From Thermohalobaculum sp039805905 (GTDB lineage: Bacteria; Pseudomonadota; Alphaproteobacteria; Rhodobacterales; Rhodobacteraceae): a DNA stretch of 64,000 bases. Of the stretch, positions 24,871 through 33,987 are shown in pieces (the stretch's first letter is position 1; each line of letters opens with the position of its first letter). The position numbers and the translations under genes are program-made. The stretch lies in NCBI GenBank assembly GCA_039805905.1, contig JBDIVM010000002.1, positions 682,001 through 746,000 on the forward strand, read 5' to 3'. The notes beneath the pieces were generated by a model. That model saw only the letters and a program-made list of their open reading frames with translations. It did no database searches and was not told where the DNA came from.

Positions 24871-26622
24871 TCACAGCGCGACACCGGCCCTGCGGAGCCC
24901 ATCCTCGAGATCGGCCCGGTGGGCGGGGTCCGGATAGGGATAGATCGACCGCACATACTCCGGGAGGCCCATTCCCTCGGGCGCTGTCAGCTCGCGCAGG
25001 ATCGTCTGTGCCTCGCCGGTCCGGCCGAGCCGGCCGAGACAGGCGAGCAGCACGACGAGGATCGGCCGGACCCGGCGCAGCGTGTGCGCGCGTTCGGCAT
25101 GGTGCAGCGCCTCCTCGTGATTGCCGAGATGGTAGTGCGCCAGCGCGATCCAGTTGAGGAACATATAGGCGAGCGGGTCGTGCGGGCTGAGCCGAAGCGC
25201 GGTGTGGAGCGGCTCCAACGCCGCGGCGAAGTTCCCTGTGATCACGCGGGTCCAGCCGAGCGCCAGGTGGCCGAGGGCGAAATTGGGATTGAGATCAATG
25301 GCGCGCTGAGCTTCGGCCAACGCCTCTTGCGGGCGTCCGGCCATCATGTGTGCCGTGAACGCTGCGTAGTGCGAATACGCATCGCGATCATCCAAGGTAA
25401 TCGCGGAGCGCGCCGCGGTCTCGACTTCCGCACGATCGCGCGCTAGATCGGCGCCATGGCCGAAGAAGAGCCGAGCATAGAGTGACCGTGCAAGCGCCAT
25501 GTGGGCACGCGCGAAACCCGGATCGAGCTCGATCGCCCGGCGCTGCCAGCGGATCGCTTCCGTGAACTGCTCGGTCGCCATCTGCGGGTTGTGGAACCAC
25601 ATTCCGCGCATGTGGCACTCGTAGGCGTCAAGACTGTCCGTCCGCCGGCTCGCGGCCCGACGGCCCTCACCCATCAGGATCTCGGGCTCGATGGCGCCGA
25701 CAACCTGCTGGGTCAGATCGTCCTGGATGGCGAAGATGTCGGCATAGCCGCGGTCGAAGCGTTGCGCCCATAGATGGGCGCCGGTTTCTGCGTCGATGAG
25801 CTGGCCGGTCACACGGATGCGGCCGCCCGATTTGCGCACGCTGCCCTCGAGCACATAGCGCACGCCAAGCTCGCGGGAAATCTGCTTTACGTCTGCCGGG
25901 CGGCCCTTCCAGGCAAAGCTCGAATTCCGGGCGATGACGAAGAACCAGCGATAATTTGACAGCGCGGTGATGATGTCCTCGGTCAGCCCGTCGGCAAAAT
26001 ACTCCTGCTCTGGGTCGTCCGACATGTTGACGAAGGGAAGGACGGCGATCGACGGCTTGTCCGGCAAGTTCAGCGGGCCGCCGAGTGCACCCGCCCCAAC
26101 GGGATCCTCGCGTCGCCAGTCAACCCCGAAGACAGTTACAGGGCGCGGGATGTTCTTCAGGCTGCGTTCACCGAGGTTGCTCAGCGGGAAGTCGAGCTTG
26201 CCCTCGATCTGCTCGCGCAGCGGACCGGAAATGCAGATGCCGCCGGGTTTCGCCACCTCCTGCAGCCGCGCGGCGACGTTCACGCCGTCGCCCAGCAGAT
26301 CGCTGCCCTGCTCGATCACGTCGCCGAGATTCAGCCCGATGCGGAACTCGAGCCGGCGGTCGGCGGCGAGGTCAGCATTACGTCGGTGCAGCGCGCGCTG
26401 GACGGCGACTGCGGCGCGAACGGCCTGGACCGCGCTGGCGAACTCGGCCACGACGCTGTCACCGGCCGTACCGAAGATCCGTCCGCGATGCTCGGCGACC
26501 AGCCCGGCGATCGTGCTCCGGTACGTGGCGAGGGTCGCCAGCGTCCCCTCCTCATCCACCGCCGCCAGTCGACTGTAGCCGGCGACGTCCGCGGCCAGAA
26601 TCACGACAAGTTTCCGTTCCAA
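24871..26622 (-). CDS. Class III adenylate/guanylate cyclase with TolB-like and TPR domains
   Basis: A 583-residue soluble protein. Residues 1-165 form a class III cyclase domain with metal-binding Asp12 (LAADVAGYSRL) and Asp55 (GTAGDSVVAEF) and the transition-state pair Asn115 and Arg119 (GDGVNVAARL), so it looks catalytically complete. Residues about 185-310 match the TolB-like region common in such rhizobial/rhodobacterial cyclases (KPSIAVLPFVNMSDDPEQEYFADGLTEDI). The C-terminus (residues 340-560) is TPR repeats. The start is TTG 26622. The C-terminal parts may sense a ligand or partner. Neighbours give no clue to the signal. Confidence 0.85.
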   Translation of the reverse strand: MERKLVVILAADVAGYSRLAAVDEEGTLATLATYRSTIAGLVAEHRGRIFGTAGDSVVAEFASAVQAVRAAVAVQRALHRRNADLAADRRLEFRIGLNLGDVIEQGSDLLGDGVNVAARLQEVAKPGGICISGPLREQIEGKLDFPLSNLGERSLKNIPRPVTVFGVDWRREDPVGAGALGGPLNLPDKPSIAVLPFVNMSDDPEQEYFADGLTEDIITALSNYRWFFVIARNSSFAWKGRPADVKQISRELGVRYVLEGSVRKSGGRIRVTGQLIDAETGAHLWAQRFDRGYADIFAIQDDLTQQVVGAIEPEILMGEGRRAASRRTDSLDAYECHMRGMWFHNPQMATEQFTEAIRWQRRAIELDPGFARAHMALARSLYARLFFGHGADLARDRAEVETAARSAITLDDRDAYSHYAAFTAHMMAGRPQEALAEAQRAIDLNPNFALGHLALGWTRVITGNFAAALEPLHTALRLSPHDPLAYMFLNWIALAHYHLGNHEEALHHAERAHTLRRVRPILVVLLACLGRLGRTGEAQTILRELTAPEGMGLPEYVRSIYPYPDPAHRADLEDGLRRAGVAL

Positions 26623-26722
26623 GGTGCACCGAACTCCCGCGGCCCGTTCAGGCGTCGGCTGCAGTCTAGCGTGGCCGGGCCTGCGGGGACAGCGGCTTCG
26701 GCGCGGGTCGCCGGCCGATGGC

Positions 26723-27223
26723 TCAGCCGAGCTTCGAGGAGATCACGCCGGTGTTGATGCCGCCCCAGCGCAGCTCGCCAAAGAGCCGCTGGTACTCGAT
26801 CTTCGGGCAGTGGTTCATGATGACCGTCAGGCCCTTGGCCTCGGCGCGCCTCGCGGCCTCCGGATCCATGACCCCGATCTGCATCCAGATCACCTTGAGC
26901 CCGCGATGGAGCAGCGCATCGATCGCCTCGTCGACCACCCTGCCCGCCTCGCTCGACCGCCGGAAGATGTCGACCATGTCGATCGGGTCGCGGTCGCGCG
27001 GGATCTCGGCCAGGCTGCCGATCACCGTCTCGCCGAATGCCTGCTTGCCCGCATGCGCCGGATTGACCGGGATCACCCTGTAGCCCTTCAGCTTCAGGTA
27101 TCGCGCTACGTAGTAGGATGGCCGCACTTCGTTCATCGATACGCCGACCGCAGCGATCGTGCGCACCCGCTGGAGGATCGCCCGGATACGGTCATGGGAA
27201 TAGGTCGGCATCGCCATGGCCAT
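26723..27223 (-). CDS. CoA-binding domain protein (YccU-like)
   Basis: A 166-residue Rossmann-fold protein of the CoA-binding (YccU/succinyl-CoA synthetase alpha-like) family. It shows RTIAAVGVSMNEVRPSYYVARYLKLKGYRVIPVNP at residues 20-56, VDMVDIFRRSSEAGRVVDEAI and VIWMQIGVMDPEAARRAEAKGLTVIMNHCPKIE. The function of stand-alone members is not known. Several ATGs (27223, 27217, 27211) are in frame; the first is taken. A terminator-like hairpin for the upstream rlmB gene ends about 80 bases before it, so it probably has its own promoter. Confidence 0.82.
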   Translation of the reverse strand: MAMAMPTYSHDRIRAILQRVRTIAAVGVSMNEVRPSYYVARYLKLKGYRVIPVNPAHAGKQAFGETVIGSLAEIPRDRDPIDMVDIFRRSSEAGRVVDEAIDALLHRGLKVIWMQIGVMDPEAARRAEAKGLTVIMNHCPKIEYQRLFGELRWGGINTGVISSKLG

Positions 27224-27305
27224 CTTCTGCCATGCCTCCGGTCCGCACGCGAGCCGGGATCACGCGGTCATGCGGCAATTTTTCGTGTCCGGCCGAGCAG
27301 GAGGC

Positions 27306-27355
27306 AAAAAAAGTCCGCCGGAGATTTCGTTCGGGGGGGAAGAAAGCCGGCGGAC
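27306..27355 (-). terminator. Rho-independent terminator downstream of rlmB
   Basis: On the minus strand GTCCGCCGG (27355-27347) pairs perfectly with CCGGCGGAC (27321-27313) across a 25-base loop and is followed by seven T residues (27312-27306). It lies 140 bases after the rlmB stop. Confidence 0.65.
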
Positions 27356-27495
27356 ATTGAGTTGGAACGAGGGACAGTGAGTACTGAGGCGGGTCGTTCA
27401 GGACCGCCCCATACACATGAATATGGTGTGTTTCCTGCGATTCTGTAACCCCGTGTTGCAAAGTCGTGAGCAAGAAGGCGAATCTCGCCAGCCGA

Positions 27496-28332
27496 TCAGG
27501 ACACGCCGCGCCGGGAAGCCGCGTAGAGGGCGACAGCCGCCGCATTCGAGACGTTGAGCGAGGCGAAGGCGCCGGCGGGCCCGATCCGCGCAAGAGTGGA
27601 GCAGAGCACGCGGCTGCGCTCGCGCAACCCGGCACCCTCCGAGCCGAGCACCAGCCCGAGCGGCCGGCCGCAGCTCCCGGCAAGGGCAGGGCCGATTTCG
27701 CTCTCGGCGGCACCATCGAGGCCGACAAGCAGATAGCCGAAGGATGCCAGTTCCTGCATCGCGTCGCCGAGATTGCGCACCCGGAGATAGGGCTGCCGTT
27801 CCAGTGCCCCAGATGCCGCCTTCGCGAGCGCCCCGGTCTCGGGCGCAGAATGGTGGCGCGGCGCGATCACGGCGCAGGCCCCGAAGACCTCGGCAGAACG
27901 CAGGATCGCGCCCACGTTGTGCGGGTCTGTCACCCGATCGAGCAGCACGGCGATTGGCACCGTCATGGCGGGACGCGGCGCACAGATGGCGGCAAGCCCG
28001 CCCCAGTCGAGCGGCTCGGCTTCGAGGGCCGCACCCTGATGCACCGATTGCGGGTCCAGCGGCGCGGCAAAACGGCGCGGATCGGATATCTCCGGCTCGA
28101 TGTTCCGCGCCGCGATCTCGGGCGCGAGCCGCGCCGCAGCGTTCGGTGTCAGAACGAGGCGCCGGCACCGGCGGCGGGGATTGGCGAGAGCGTCGCGCAC
28201 GGCGTGCAGGCCGAACAGCCAGATGGTCTCTGCGGCGGTGCCCGTCCTGCGGGTGCGGTCTCGCGCGATTGCCCATTTCGGCTTGCCCTGCCGGGGGCCG
28301 GAGGCCCCCCCTCGCTGCCGTGTCCCGGGCAT
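27496..28332 (-). CDS. rlmB: 23S rRNA (guanosine-2'-O-)-methyltransferase RlmB (SpoU family)
   Basis: A 278-residue SPOUT methyltransferase. An N-terminal substrate-binding domain (TIWLFGLHAVRDALANPRRRCRRLVLT) is followed by the SpoU motifs AVLLDRVTDPHNVGAILRSAEVFGA (motif 1), LGLVLGSEGAGL (motif 2) and FASLNVSNAAAVALYAASR (motif 3, trefoil knot). It 2'-O-methylates a guanosine in 23S rRNA, or a related tRNA/rRNA site. ATG 28332 follows GGGAG. The first 30 residues are basic and low complexity, as in many alphaproteobacterial members. It is divergent from a GNAT gene and ends in a hairpin terminator at 27306-27355. Confidence 0.88.
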   Translation of the reverse strand: MPGTRQRGGASGPRQGKPKWAIARDRTRRTGTAAETIWLFGLHAVRDALANPRRRCRRLVLTPNAAARLAPEIAARNIEPEISDPRRFAAPLDPQSVHQGAALEAEPLDWGGLAAICAPRPAMTVPIAVLLDRVTDPHNVGAILRSAEVFGACAVIAPRHHSAPETGALAKAASGALERQPYLRVRNLGDAMQELASFGYLLVGLDGAAESEIGPALAGSCGRPLGLVLGSEGAGLRERSRVLCSTLARIGPAGAFASLNVSNAAAVALYAASRRGVS

Positions 28333-28428
28333 CCTGCGCTCCCAGTCGCTCCACGCCCGGGCGGGCTTGCCCCGGCATGGCGGGCGACAATAGGCTCGAC
28401 TGGCGGTTTCGGGAAGGGAGCGCATATC

Positions 28429-28893
28429 TTGGCGAAGATCCGGCGCGGATCCCGGGATGATCTGGAGGCTGTTCGGGCAATCGGCCGTGACGCCTATGTC
28501 ATCTACGTCCCGCGCATCGGCCGCGAGCCGGCACCCATGGTGCAGGATTTCGCCGCCGCACTGAGTACCGGGCGACTCTGGGTCGCTGGGGCACCGATTG
28601 CGGAGTATGTCGTCGCCTTCCCCCGCGACGACCACTGGCAGCTCGAGAACGTGGCGGTTGCTGTCGCGGCACGCGGGCGGGGGGTCGGCCGGTCGCTGAT
28701 CGCCTTCGTCAAGGCGATGGCCCGCGACACGGGGGCCGCTGCAGTAGAACTCTACACCAATGCACGCATGACGGAGAACCTCGCGCTCTATCCACGGCTT
28801 GGTTACCTAGAGACCGGTCGGCGGACCGAGGATGGATTCGACCGCGTCTTCTTCCGCAAGACCCTGTCGCCCCGTTCGGGGGACGGGTGTTGA
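28429..28893 (+). CDS. GNAT-family N-acetyltransferase
   Basis: A 154-residue GNAT protein. The CoA-binding motif A is LENVAVAVAARGRGVGRSLIAFVKAMA near residues 77-103 (RGRGVG loop), followed by ELYTNARMTENLALYPRLGYLETGRR, the motif-B region. The start is TTG 28429, which has GGGAAGGGAG upstream; no ATG fits the N-terminal strand IRRGSRDDLEAVRAIG. It diverges from rlmB. Its stop codon TGA lies inside the -35 box of the tRNA-Tyr promoter. The acetylated substrate is unknown. Confidence 0.8.
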   Translation: MAKIRRGSRDDLEAVRAIGRDAYVIYVPRIGREPAPMVQDFAAALSTGRLWVAGAPIAEYVVAFPRDDHWQLENVAVAVAARGRGVGRSLIAFVKAMARDTGAAAVELYTNARMTENLALYPRLGYLETGRRTEDGFDRVFFRKTLSPRSGDGC

Positions 28894-28919
28894 CAGCGGT
28901 GCCCGTCGCATCCTACATC
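28890..28919 (+). promoter_or_regulatory. Probable promoter of tRNA-Tyr
   Basis: A perfect -35 box TTGACA at 28890-28895 is followed after 18 bases by a weak -10 box TACATC at 28914-28919. The tRNA starts 30 bases downstream. The -35 overlaps the stop of the GNAT gene. Confidence 0.5.
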
Positions 28920-28948
28920 GCCCAGTCCGCACGATCTTCGGCACCCGT

Positions 28949-29034
28949 GGAGGGGTGGTCGAGTGGTTAAAGGCAACGGACTGTAAATCCGTCGGGGAAA
29001 CCCTACGCAGGTTCGAATCCTGCCCCCTCCACCA
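28949..29034 (+). tRNA. tRNA-Tyr (GTA)
   Basis: An 86-nt class II tRNA with CCA encoded. The acceptor GGAGGGG pairs with CCCCTCC, the anticodon loop ACTGTAAATCC gives anticodon GTA, a long variable arm follows (CGGGGAAACCCTACG region), and the T arm is GCAGG-TTCGAAT-CCTGC. Confidence 0.96.
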
Positions 29035-29143
29035 CCCGGAAAGGGATGGCGATCCCGCGCTGGCGCCCAGCGCCGCTTTCGGCAAACGGGACATTTCGGC
29101 GGCTGGCCAGAGAGGTTCCCGGATCTGCGTGCCTTTGCTGAGA

Positions 29144-30364
29144 CTACCCGAACAGCTCGTGGCAGAGCTCCAGCGCCTCGATCAGCTTGTCCACCTCTTC
29201 GCGGGTGTTGTAGAGGCCGAACGACGCCCGGCAGGTCGCCGTCACACCCAATCGGGTCATCAGCGGCTGAGCGCAATGGTGCCCGGCCCTGACCGCCACG
29301 CCCCTGCGGTCAATCACCGTCGAGATGTCATGCGGGTGCGCAGCCCCATCGAGGGTGAACGAAAAGATCGCGCCCCGGTCGCGCGCCTGGCCGTGCAGGC
29401 GCAGCCAGTTCAGCCCGGAAAGCCGCGACAGCGCATAGTCGCGCAAACCCGCCTCGTGCGTGGCAATCCTTTCCATCCCGAGCCCGGTCAGATAGTCGAG
29501 CGCGGCACCGAACCCGATCACCTGCACGATGTTCGGCGTCCCGGCCTCGAAGCGCATCGGCCCGTCTGCATAGGTGATCCCGTCCTGACGGACCTCTCGG
29601 ATCATGTCGCCGCCGCCCATGAAAGGCCGCATCTCCTTCTGCCGCGCCTTGCAGGCGTAGAGCGCCCCTGAGCCGGTCGGGCCGTAGAGCTTGTGGCCGG
29701 TAATCACGTAGAAGTCACAACCGATCGCCTCGAGGTTCACCGGCATGTGCACTGCCGCCTGGCTGCCATCGACCAGCGTCGCGACGCCGCGCTCGCGCGC
29801 TGCGCGACAGATTGCGGCGACATCGACAACCGTTCCGAGCGTGTTCGACATGTGGGTGATCGCCACCAGTTTCGTACGCGGTCCGATCGCGTCGATCACG
29901 GCCTGCGGATCAAGGTCGCCCCTGTCATCGATATCGACCCATTTCAGCACCGCCCCCTGCCGCTCGCGCAGGAAGTGCCACGGCACGATGTTGGCATGGT
30001 GCTCCATCACCGAGAGCACGATCTCGTCTCCGGCCCCGATCCGCGGAGCCGCCCAGCCATAGGAGACGAGGTTGATCCCCATGGTGGTGTTCTGGGTCAG
30101 GATGATCTCCTCTGCGTCCCCGACCCCGAGAAACCGGGCGATCTTTCGCCGGACTGCCTCATAGTTTTCTGTCGCGAGGTTCGAGAGGAAATGCAGACCC
30201 CGATGGACGTTGGCATATTCCTGTGAATAGGCATGGCTCACCGCGTCGATCACCGCCTGCGGCTTCTGCGCCGACGCTCCATTGTCGAGATAGACGAGAT
30301 TGACCCCGTGCACCTTGCGCGAGAGGATCGGAAAATCCTGACGGATCCTGTTGACGTCATACAT
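29144..30364 (-). CDS. sufS: Cysteine desulfurase SufS (group II)
   Basis: A 406-residue class V PLP enzyme that takes sulfur from cysteine and forms a persulfide for Fe-S cluster assembly by SufBCD. It opens RQDFPILSRKVHGVNLVYLDNGASAQKPQAVIDAV, with the PLP lysine in YVITGHKLYGPTGSGALY and the persulfide cysteine in RAGHHCAQPLM near residue 361. The short Cys loop marks the SufS (group II) type. GGGAG stands seven bases before ATG 30364. It is the last gene of the iscR-suf operon, following two Yip1-like genes. No sufE or sufU partner is adjacent. Confidence 0.94.
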   Translation of the reverse strand: MYDVNRIRQDFPILSRKVHGVNLVYLDNGASAQKPQAVIDAVSHAYSQEYANVHRGLHFLSNLATENYEAVRRKIARFLGVGDAEEIILTQNTTMGINLVSYGWAAPRIGAGDEIVLSVMEHHANIVPWHFLRERQGAVLKWVDIDDRGDLDPQAVIDAIGPRTKLVAITHMSNTLGTVVDVAAICRAARERGVATLVDGSQAAVHMPVNLEAIGCDFYVITGHKLYGPTGSGALYACKARQKEMRPFMGGGDMIREVRQDGITYADGPMRFEAGTPNIVQVIGFGAALDYLTGLGMERIATHEAGLRDYALSRLSGLNWLRLHGQARDRGAIFSFTLDGAAHPHDISTVIDRRGVAVRAGHHCAQPLMTRLGVTATCRASFGLYNTREEVDKLIEALELCHELFG

Positions 30365-30385
30365 CGTGACGCTCCCGTTGCATGC

Positions 30386-30985
30386 TCAGCCGATCGGAAC
30401 GACGCTGGACACAAGCAGCGACAGGACCAACCCGGCACCGAGGATCGCCGACAGCACGCCGATCGTGCGCGAGAATCCGTGCAGCTCGGCGATGTAGGCG
30501 GCGAGCAGCCAGAGGAACAGCCCCGACGTCGCCAGCACGATCACCGCCGATGCTGCCGGCAGGGATACGGGCGTGCTGGGGTCTGCCGCGGTCGCGGAGG
30601 CAGCCGCAAAGACCTGCTGCAGCGCCGGCATGAACAGCGGAACCACGAAGCTTGTGACCAGCGTGTACCAGGCGAGCACGACCGCGGTCTGCCGGAGGTT
30701 TCCCCTGCCCCCGAACAGCCGGCCGACGAAACAGACGAGAGCCGCGAGGATCGCGAACCGGACGAGAGCCTCGAACAATGCGACGATGTGGCCGAACGAC
30801 GGTCCCGGTGCCTCGTCCGGCCTCGCTCCCGGGGTGATGATCATGAAGATCTCACCGATCAGGTAGCCGAGCAGCAACATCTGGAGGGCGGCGTCGAAGC
30901 CATGCCCCGCGGCCAGCAACCGGCGCACGGAGGACCGGGGGTGGAGATAGCCACCGATGATGTTCTCCACGACGGCGCCGATCAT
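30386..30985 (-). CDS. Yip1-family membrane protein (second of two)
   Basis: A 199-residue protein with five hydrophobic helices after a short amphipathic N-terminus (MIGAVVENIIGGYLHPRSSVRRLLAAG), the layout of bacterial Yip1-domain proteins. Function unknown. ATG 30985 has GGGAGG six bases upstream. It sits between another Yip1-like gene and sufS in the Fe-S operon, spaced by 40 and 21 bases. The pair of membrane proteins inside a sulfur-mobilisation operon is unusual; a link to iron or sulfur transport is only inference. Confidence 0.78.
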   Translation of the reverse strand: MIGAVVENIIGGYLHPRSSVRRLLAAGHGFDAALQMLLLGYLIGEIFMIITPGARPDEAPGPSFGHIVALFEALVRFAILAALVCFVGRLFGGRGNLRQTAVVLAWYTLVTSFVVPLFMPALQQVFAAASATAADPSTPVSLPAASAVIVLATSGLFLWLLAAYIAELHGFSRTIGVLSAILGAGLVLSLLVSSVVPIG

Positions 30986-31025
30986 GGCGTGCCTCCCGAC
31001 TCGTGCGACCTCGCAGCGTATCCGG

Positions 31026-31628
31026 TCAAAGCACGGAGACCAGCAGATACAGGCCGCCGACAAAGCCCCCGACCGCAATCATCACGGCACCCAGTACAAA
31101 CGAAACCCTGCGAAATCCATGCGTCTCGGCGATGCAGTGCGCCACGGCCCAGGCGAAGGCGAGGGCACCGAGCATCCGGGCGACCGTCCCGACCTCGGCC
31201 GGAACGCCGCTGACGAGCAGCGAGATCAGCACGCCGGCAAGCATTACCGGCGCCGCGACAAGCGCTGCCCAGAAGATCGCCGCACGGCTGTCCCGCCAGC
31301 TGCCCCGGCCGCCGGCCTTCATCGCGATGGCGCCGGCCAGTGCGGCGACGCCATACATGGCCAGCGTCCGGAAAAACAGCGAACTGACGAACTCGACCGC
31401 AATCCGCTTGAGCGCGTAATCCGGGTCCAGCGCAGGCGCGATCGGTCCGAGCTTCAGCATGGCGACCCGCCCGAGGAACCAGATCAGACCCGAGAGCATC
31501 ACATAGGCGAGCAACGTCGCCTCGCTTGGGGCGCGATCCAGCTCGGCGCGCATCGAGGCCCGCAGGTTGGCCCACGCACCGAGCACGCGCCAGGCAAGGG
31601 TTGGCGGCACGGTTGTCACCCCGCTCAC
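31026..31628 (-). CDS. Yip1-like membrane protein (first of two)
   Basis: A 200-residue membrane protein with about five helices and a preceding basic segment (LAWRVLGAWANLRASMRAELDRAPSEATLLAYVMLSGLIWFLG). The pattern, and its C-terminal helix pair with HGFRRVSFVLGAVMIAVGGF, match the following Yip1-family protein (HGFSRTIGVLSAILGAGL), so the two are probably paralogues. The GTG start at 31628 overlaps the sufD stop (GTGA), which indicates coupled translation with sufD. Function unknown. Confidence 0.72.
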   Translation of the reverse strand: MSGVTTVPPTLAWRVLGAWANLRASMRAELDRAPSEATLLAYVMLSGLIWFLGRVAMLKLGPIAPALDPDYALKRIAVEFVSSLFFRTLAMYGVAALAGAIAMKAGGRGSWRDSRAAIFWAALVAAPVMLAGVLISLLVSGVPAEVGTVARMLGALAFAWAVAHCIAETHGFRRVSFVLGAVMIAVGGFVGGLYLLVSVL

Positions 31629-32919
31629 GCGCCACCGCCACTCCGATCGGCCATCCATCTCGCCACATGAGCGCGCATCGCATCCGCGAGCGCGGGATCC
31701 TCGATTTCCTCAAATGCTTCGTCGGCGAAGGCTGCGACCAGCATCGCCTCCGCCTCGGCGGCCGGCACCCCGCGCGACCGCAGGTAGAACATCGCCGTCT
31801 CGTCAAGCATCCCCGTCGTCGAGCCGTGGCTGCACTTCACATCGTCGGCATAGATTTCCAGCTCGGGTTTGGCCGAGAATCCCGGCCCGTCGTCCAGCAG
31901 CACTGCCTGGCTGATCTGGTAGCCATCGGTCTTCTGCGCCACCCGGCGGACGAAGATCTTGCCCTGGAACACGGCGCGGGACTTGCCCGCCAGCACGTTC
32001 TTGAATACCTGCCGGCTCTCGCAGCCCACGGCGCCATGAGTGACAAAGACCGTGTTGTCGATGTGGCTCGCACCCTTCGCCAGCACCGCCCCGGCGATAT
32101 GCCCGACCGCGCCCGCGCCGGCGAAATCCATCACCAGCTCGTTCCGCGTCAGCTCGCCATCCGCCGTCAGCGTGAAGGTCTTCAACGTCGCCCCCTCGCC
32201 CAGCCGGGCGAAGACATGGGTTGCCGAGGCCACCCGCCTCCCCTCCTGGATCCGCACATGGTGGAAGCTGCCACGCTCGGCGATGTCGATCTCCAGCACC
32301 TCGTTGGTCGCAGCCCCGGATTCGAGCAGCAGCAGCGAGGCGCCGGCCTCCACCTTGACGAGATGGTGCAAGAGGCTCGCCCCCTCGCCGACCTGGTCGT
32401 GGCGCAGATGCACCGGCGTCGCGGCCCGGCCGGTCGCCTGCAGCACCAGCCCCTCGGTGGCGCAGGCGGTGTTGAGCGCCGCGAGCGGGCGGGCAACCTT
32501 CTCCTGCCCCGCCGTTTCCAGCACGCCGAACAGCTCGCGCCCGATTCCGATATCCTGCTGCAGCACCTCTCCCAGTGTCGAGACGCCGAGGCCGTCCTGT
32601 TCGAGCCCGTCCGACAGCTCCGGCCGGAACCGCCCGTTCACGAAGCGCGCGCGCCTCGGATGCACAGCGCCGAACAGGCTCATGACCTGCGGCCCGTCCC
32701 CGGCCGGCTCCACCACCGCCACCGGCGCCGTCAGCCTCGCCGGGTCGGTGTACCTCCAGTACTCGTCGCGCTTCGCCGGGGCACCCGCCCCCAGCAGCCG
32801 GGTCCGCGCCGCGGCCCGCGCCGACCGTGCCCAGCCGGCCTCGCGGCCCGGCAGCGGCAGGATGTGCAGCAGCGCCTCGGCCGCGCGCCGCTTTGCCTCC
32901 CTCGCCTGCGCCGACACAC

Positions 32920-32923
<4 letters not shown>
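31625..32923 (-). CDS. sufD: Fe-S cluster assembly protein SufD
   Basis: A 432-residue SufBD-family scaffold subunit. The N-terminal helical part is followed by the beta-helix core with KTFTLTADGELTRNELVMDFAGAGA, HIDNTVFVTHGAVGCESRQVFKNVLAGKSRAVFQGKIFVRRVAQKTDGYQ and EIYADDVKCSHGSTTGMLDETAMFYLRSRGVP near residues 265-400. SufD pairs with SufB and SufC to build Fe-S clusters. ATG 32923 overlaps the sufC stop by four bases (ATGA); at its end the next gene starts in GTGA. Weakly conserved N-terminus as usual. Confidence 0.93.
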
Positions 32924-33675
<752 letters not shown>

Positions 33676-33677
33676 TG

Positions 33678-33875
33678 TCAATCCTTGTTTTTTCTCTTTC
33701 CTGCCAGACACGAGAACAGGAATACCAGACTCGCCAGCGCGCCGACCCCGAGGGCAAAGATCACCCGGACCGGCACCGACCCGCTGACCCCGATGAAAAC
33801 CCCCAGCCAGTAGACCGCCGCGGCGACGAAAAGCCCGTAGAACAGACCGCCATAGAGGAGCGTCTTGTCTCTCAT
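33678..33875 (-). CDS. Small membrane protein between sufB and sufC
   Basis: A 65-residue protein with two hydrophobic segments (LYGGLFYGLFVAAAVYWLGVFIGV and VRVIFALGVGALASLVFLFSCLAG) and a basic C-terminus (KRKNKD). It is in tight register, ending two bases before the sufC ATG, so it is unlikely to be a chance frame. A GTG at 33884 is an alternative start. I know no characterised homologue; it may be an accessory membrane component of the suf operon. Confidence 0.6.
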   Translation of the reverse strand: MRDKTLLYGGLFYGLFVAAAVYWLGVFIGVSGSVPVRVIFALGVGALASLVFLFSCLAGKRKNKD

Positions 33876-33987
33876 TATCGGCACATTGCACTCACATCCT
33901 CATGCCTGCAGCCCGATCCGTGCATCCAGTGCCGCCCCTGCCGCCCGGCAGCGGATCGCCGGGCAGGCCCGGCAATGACCGCGACCG

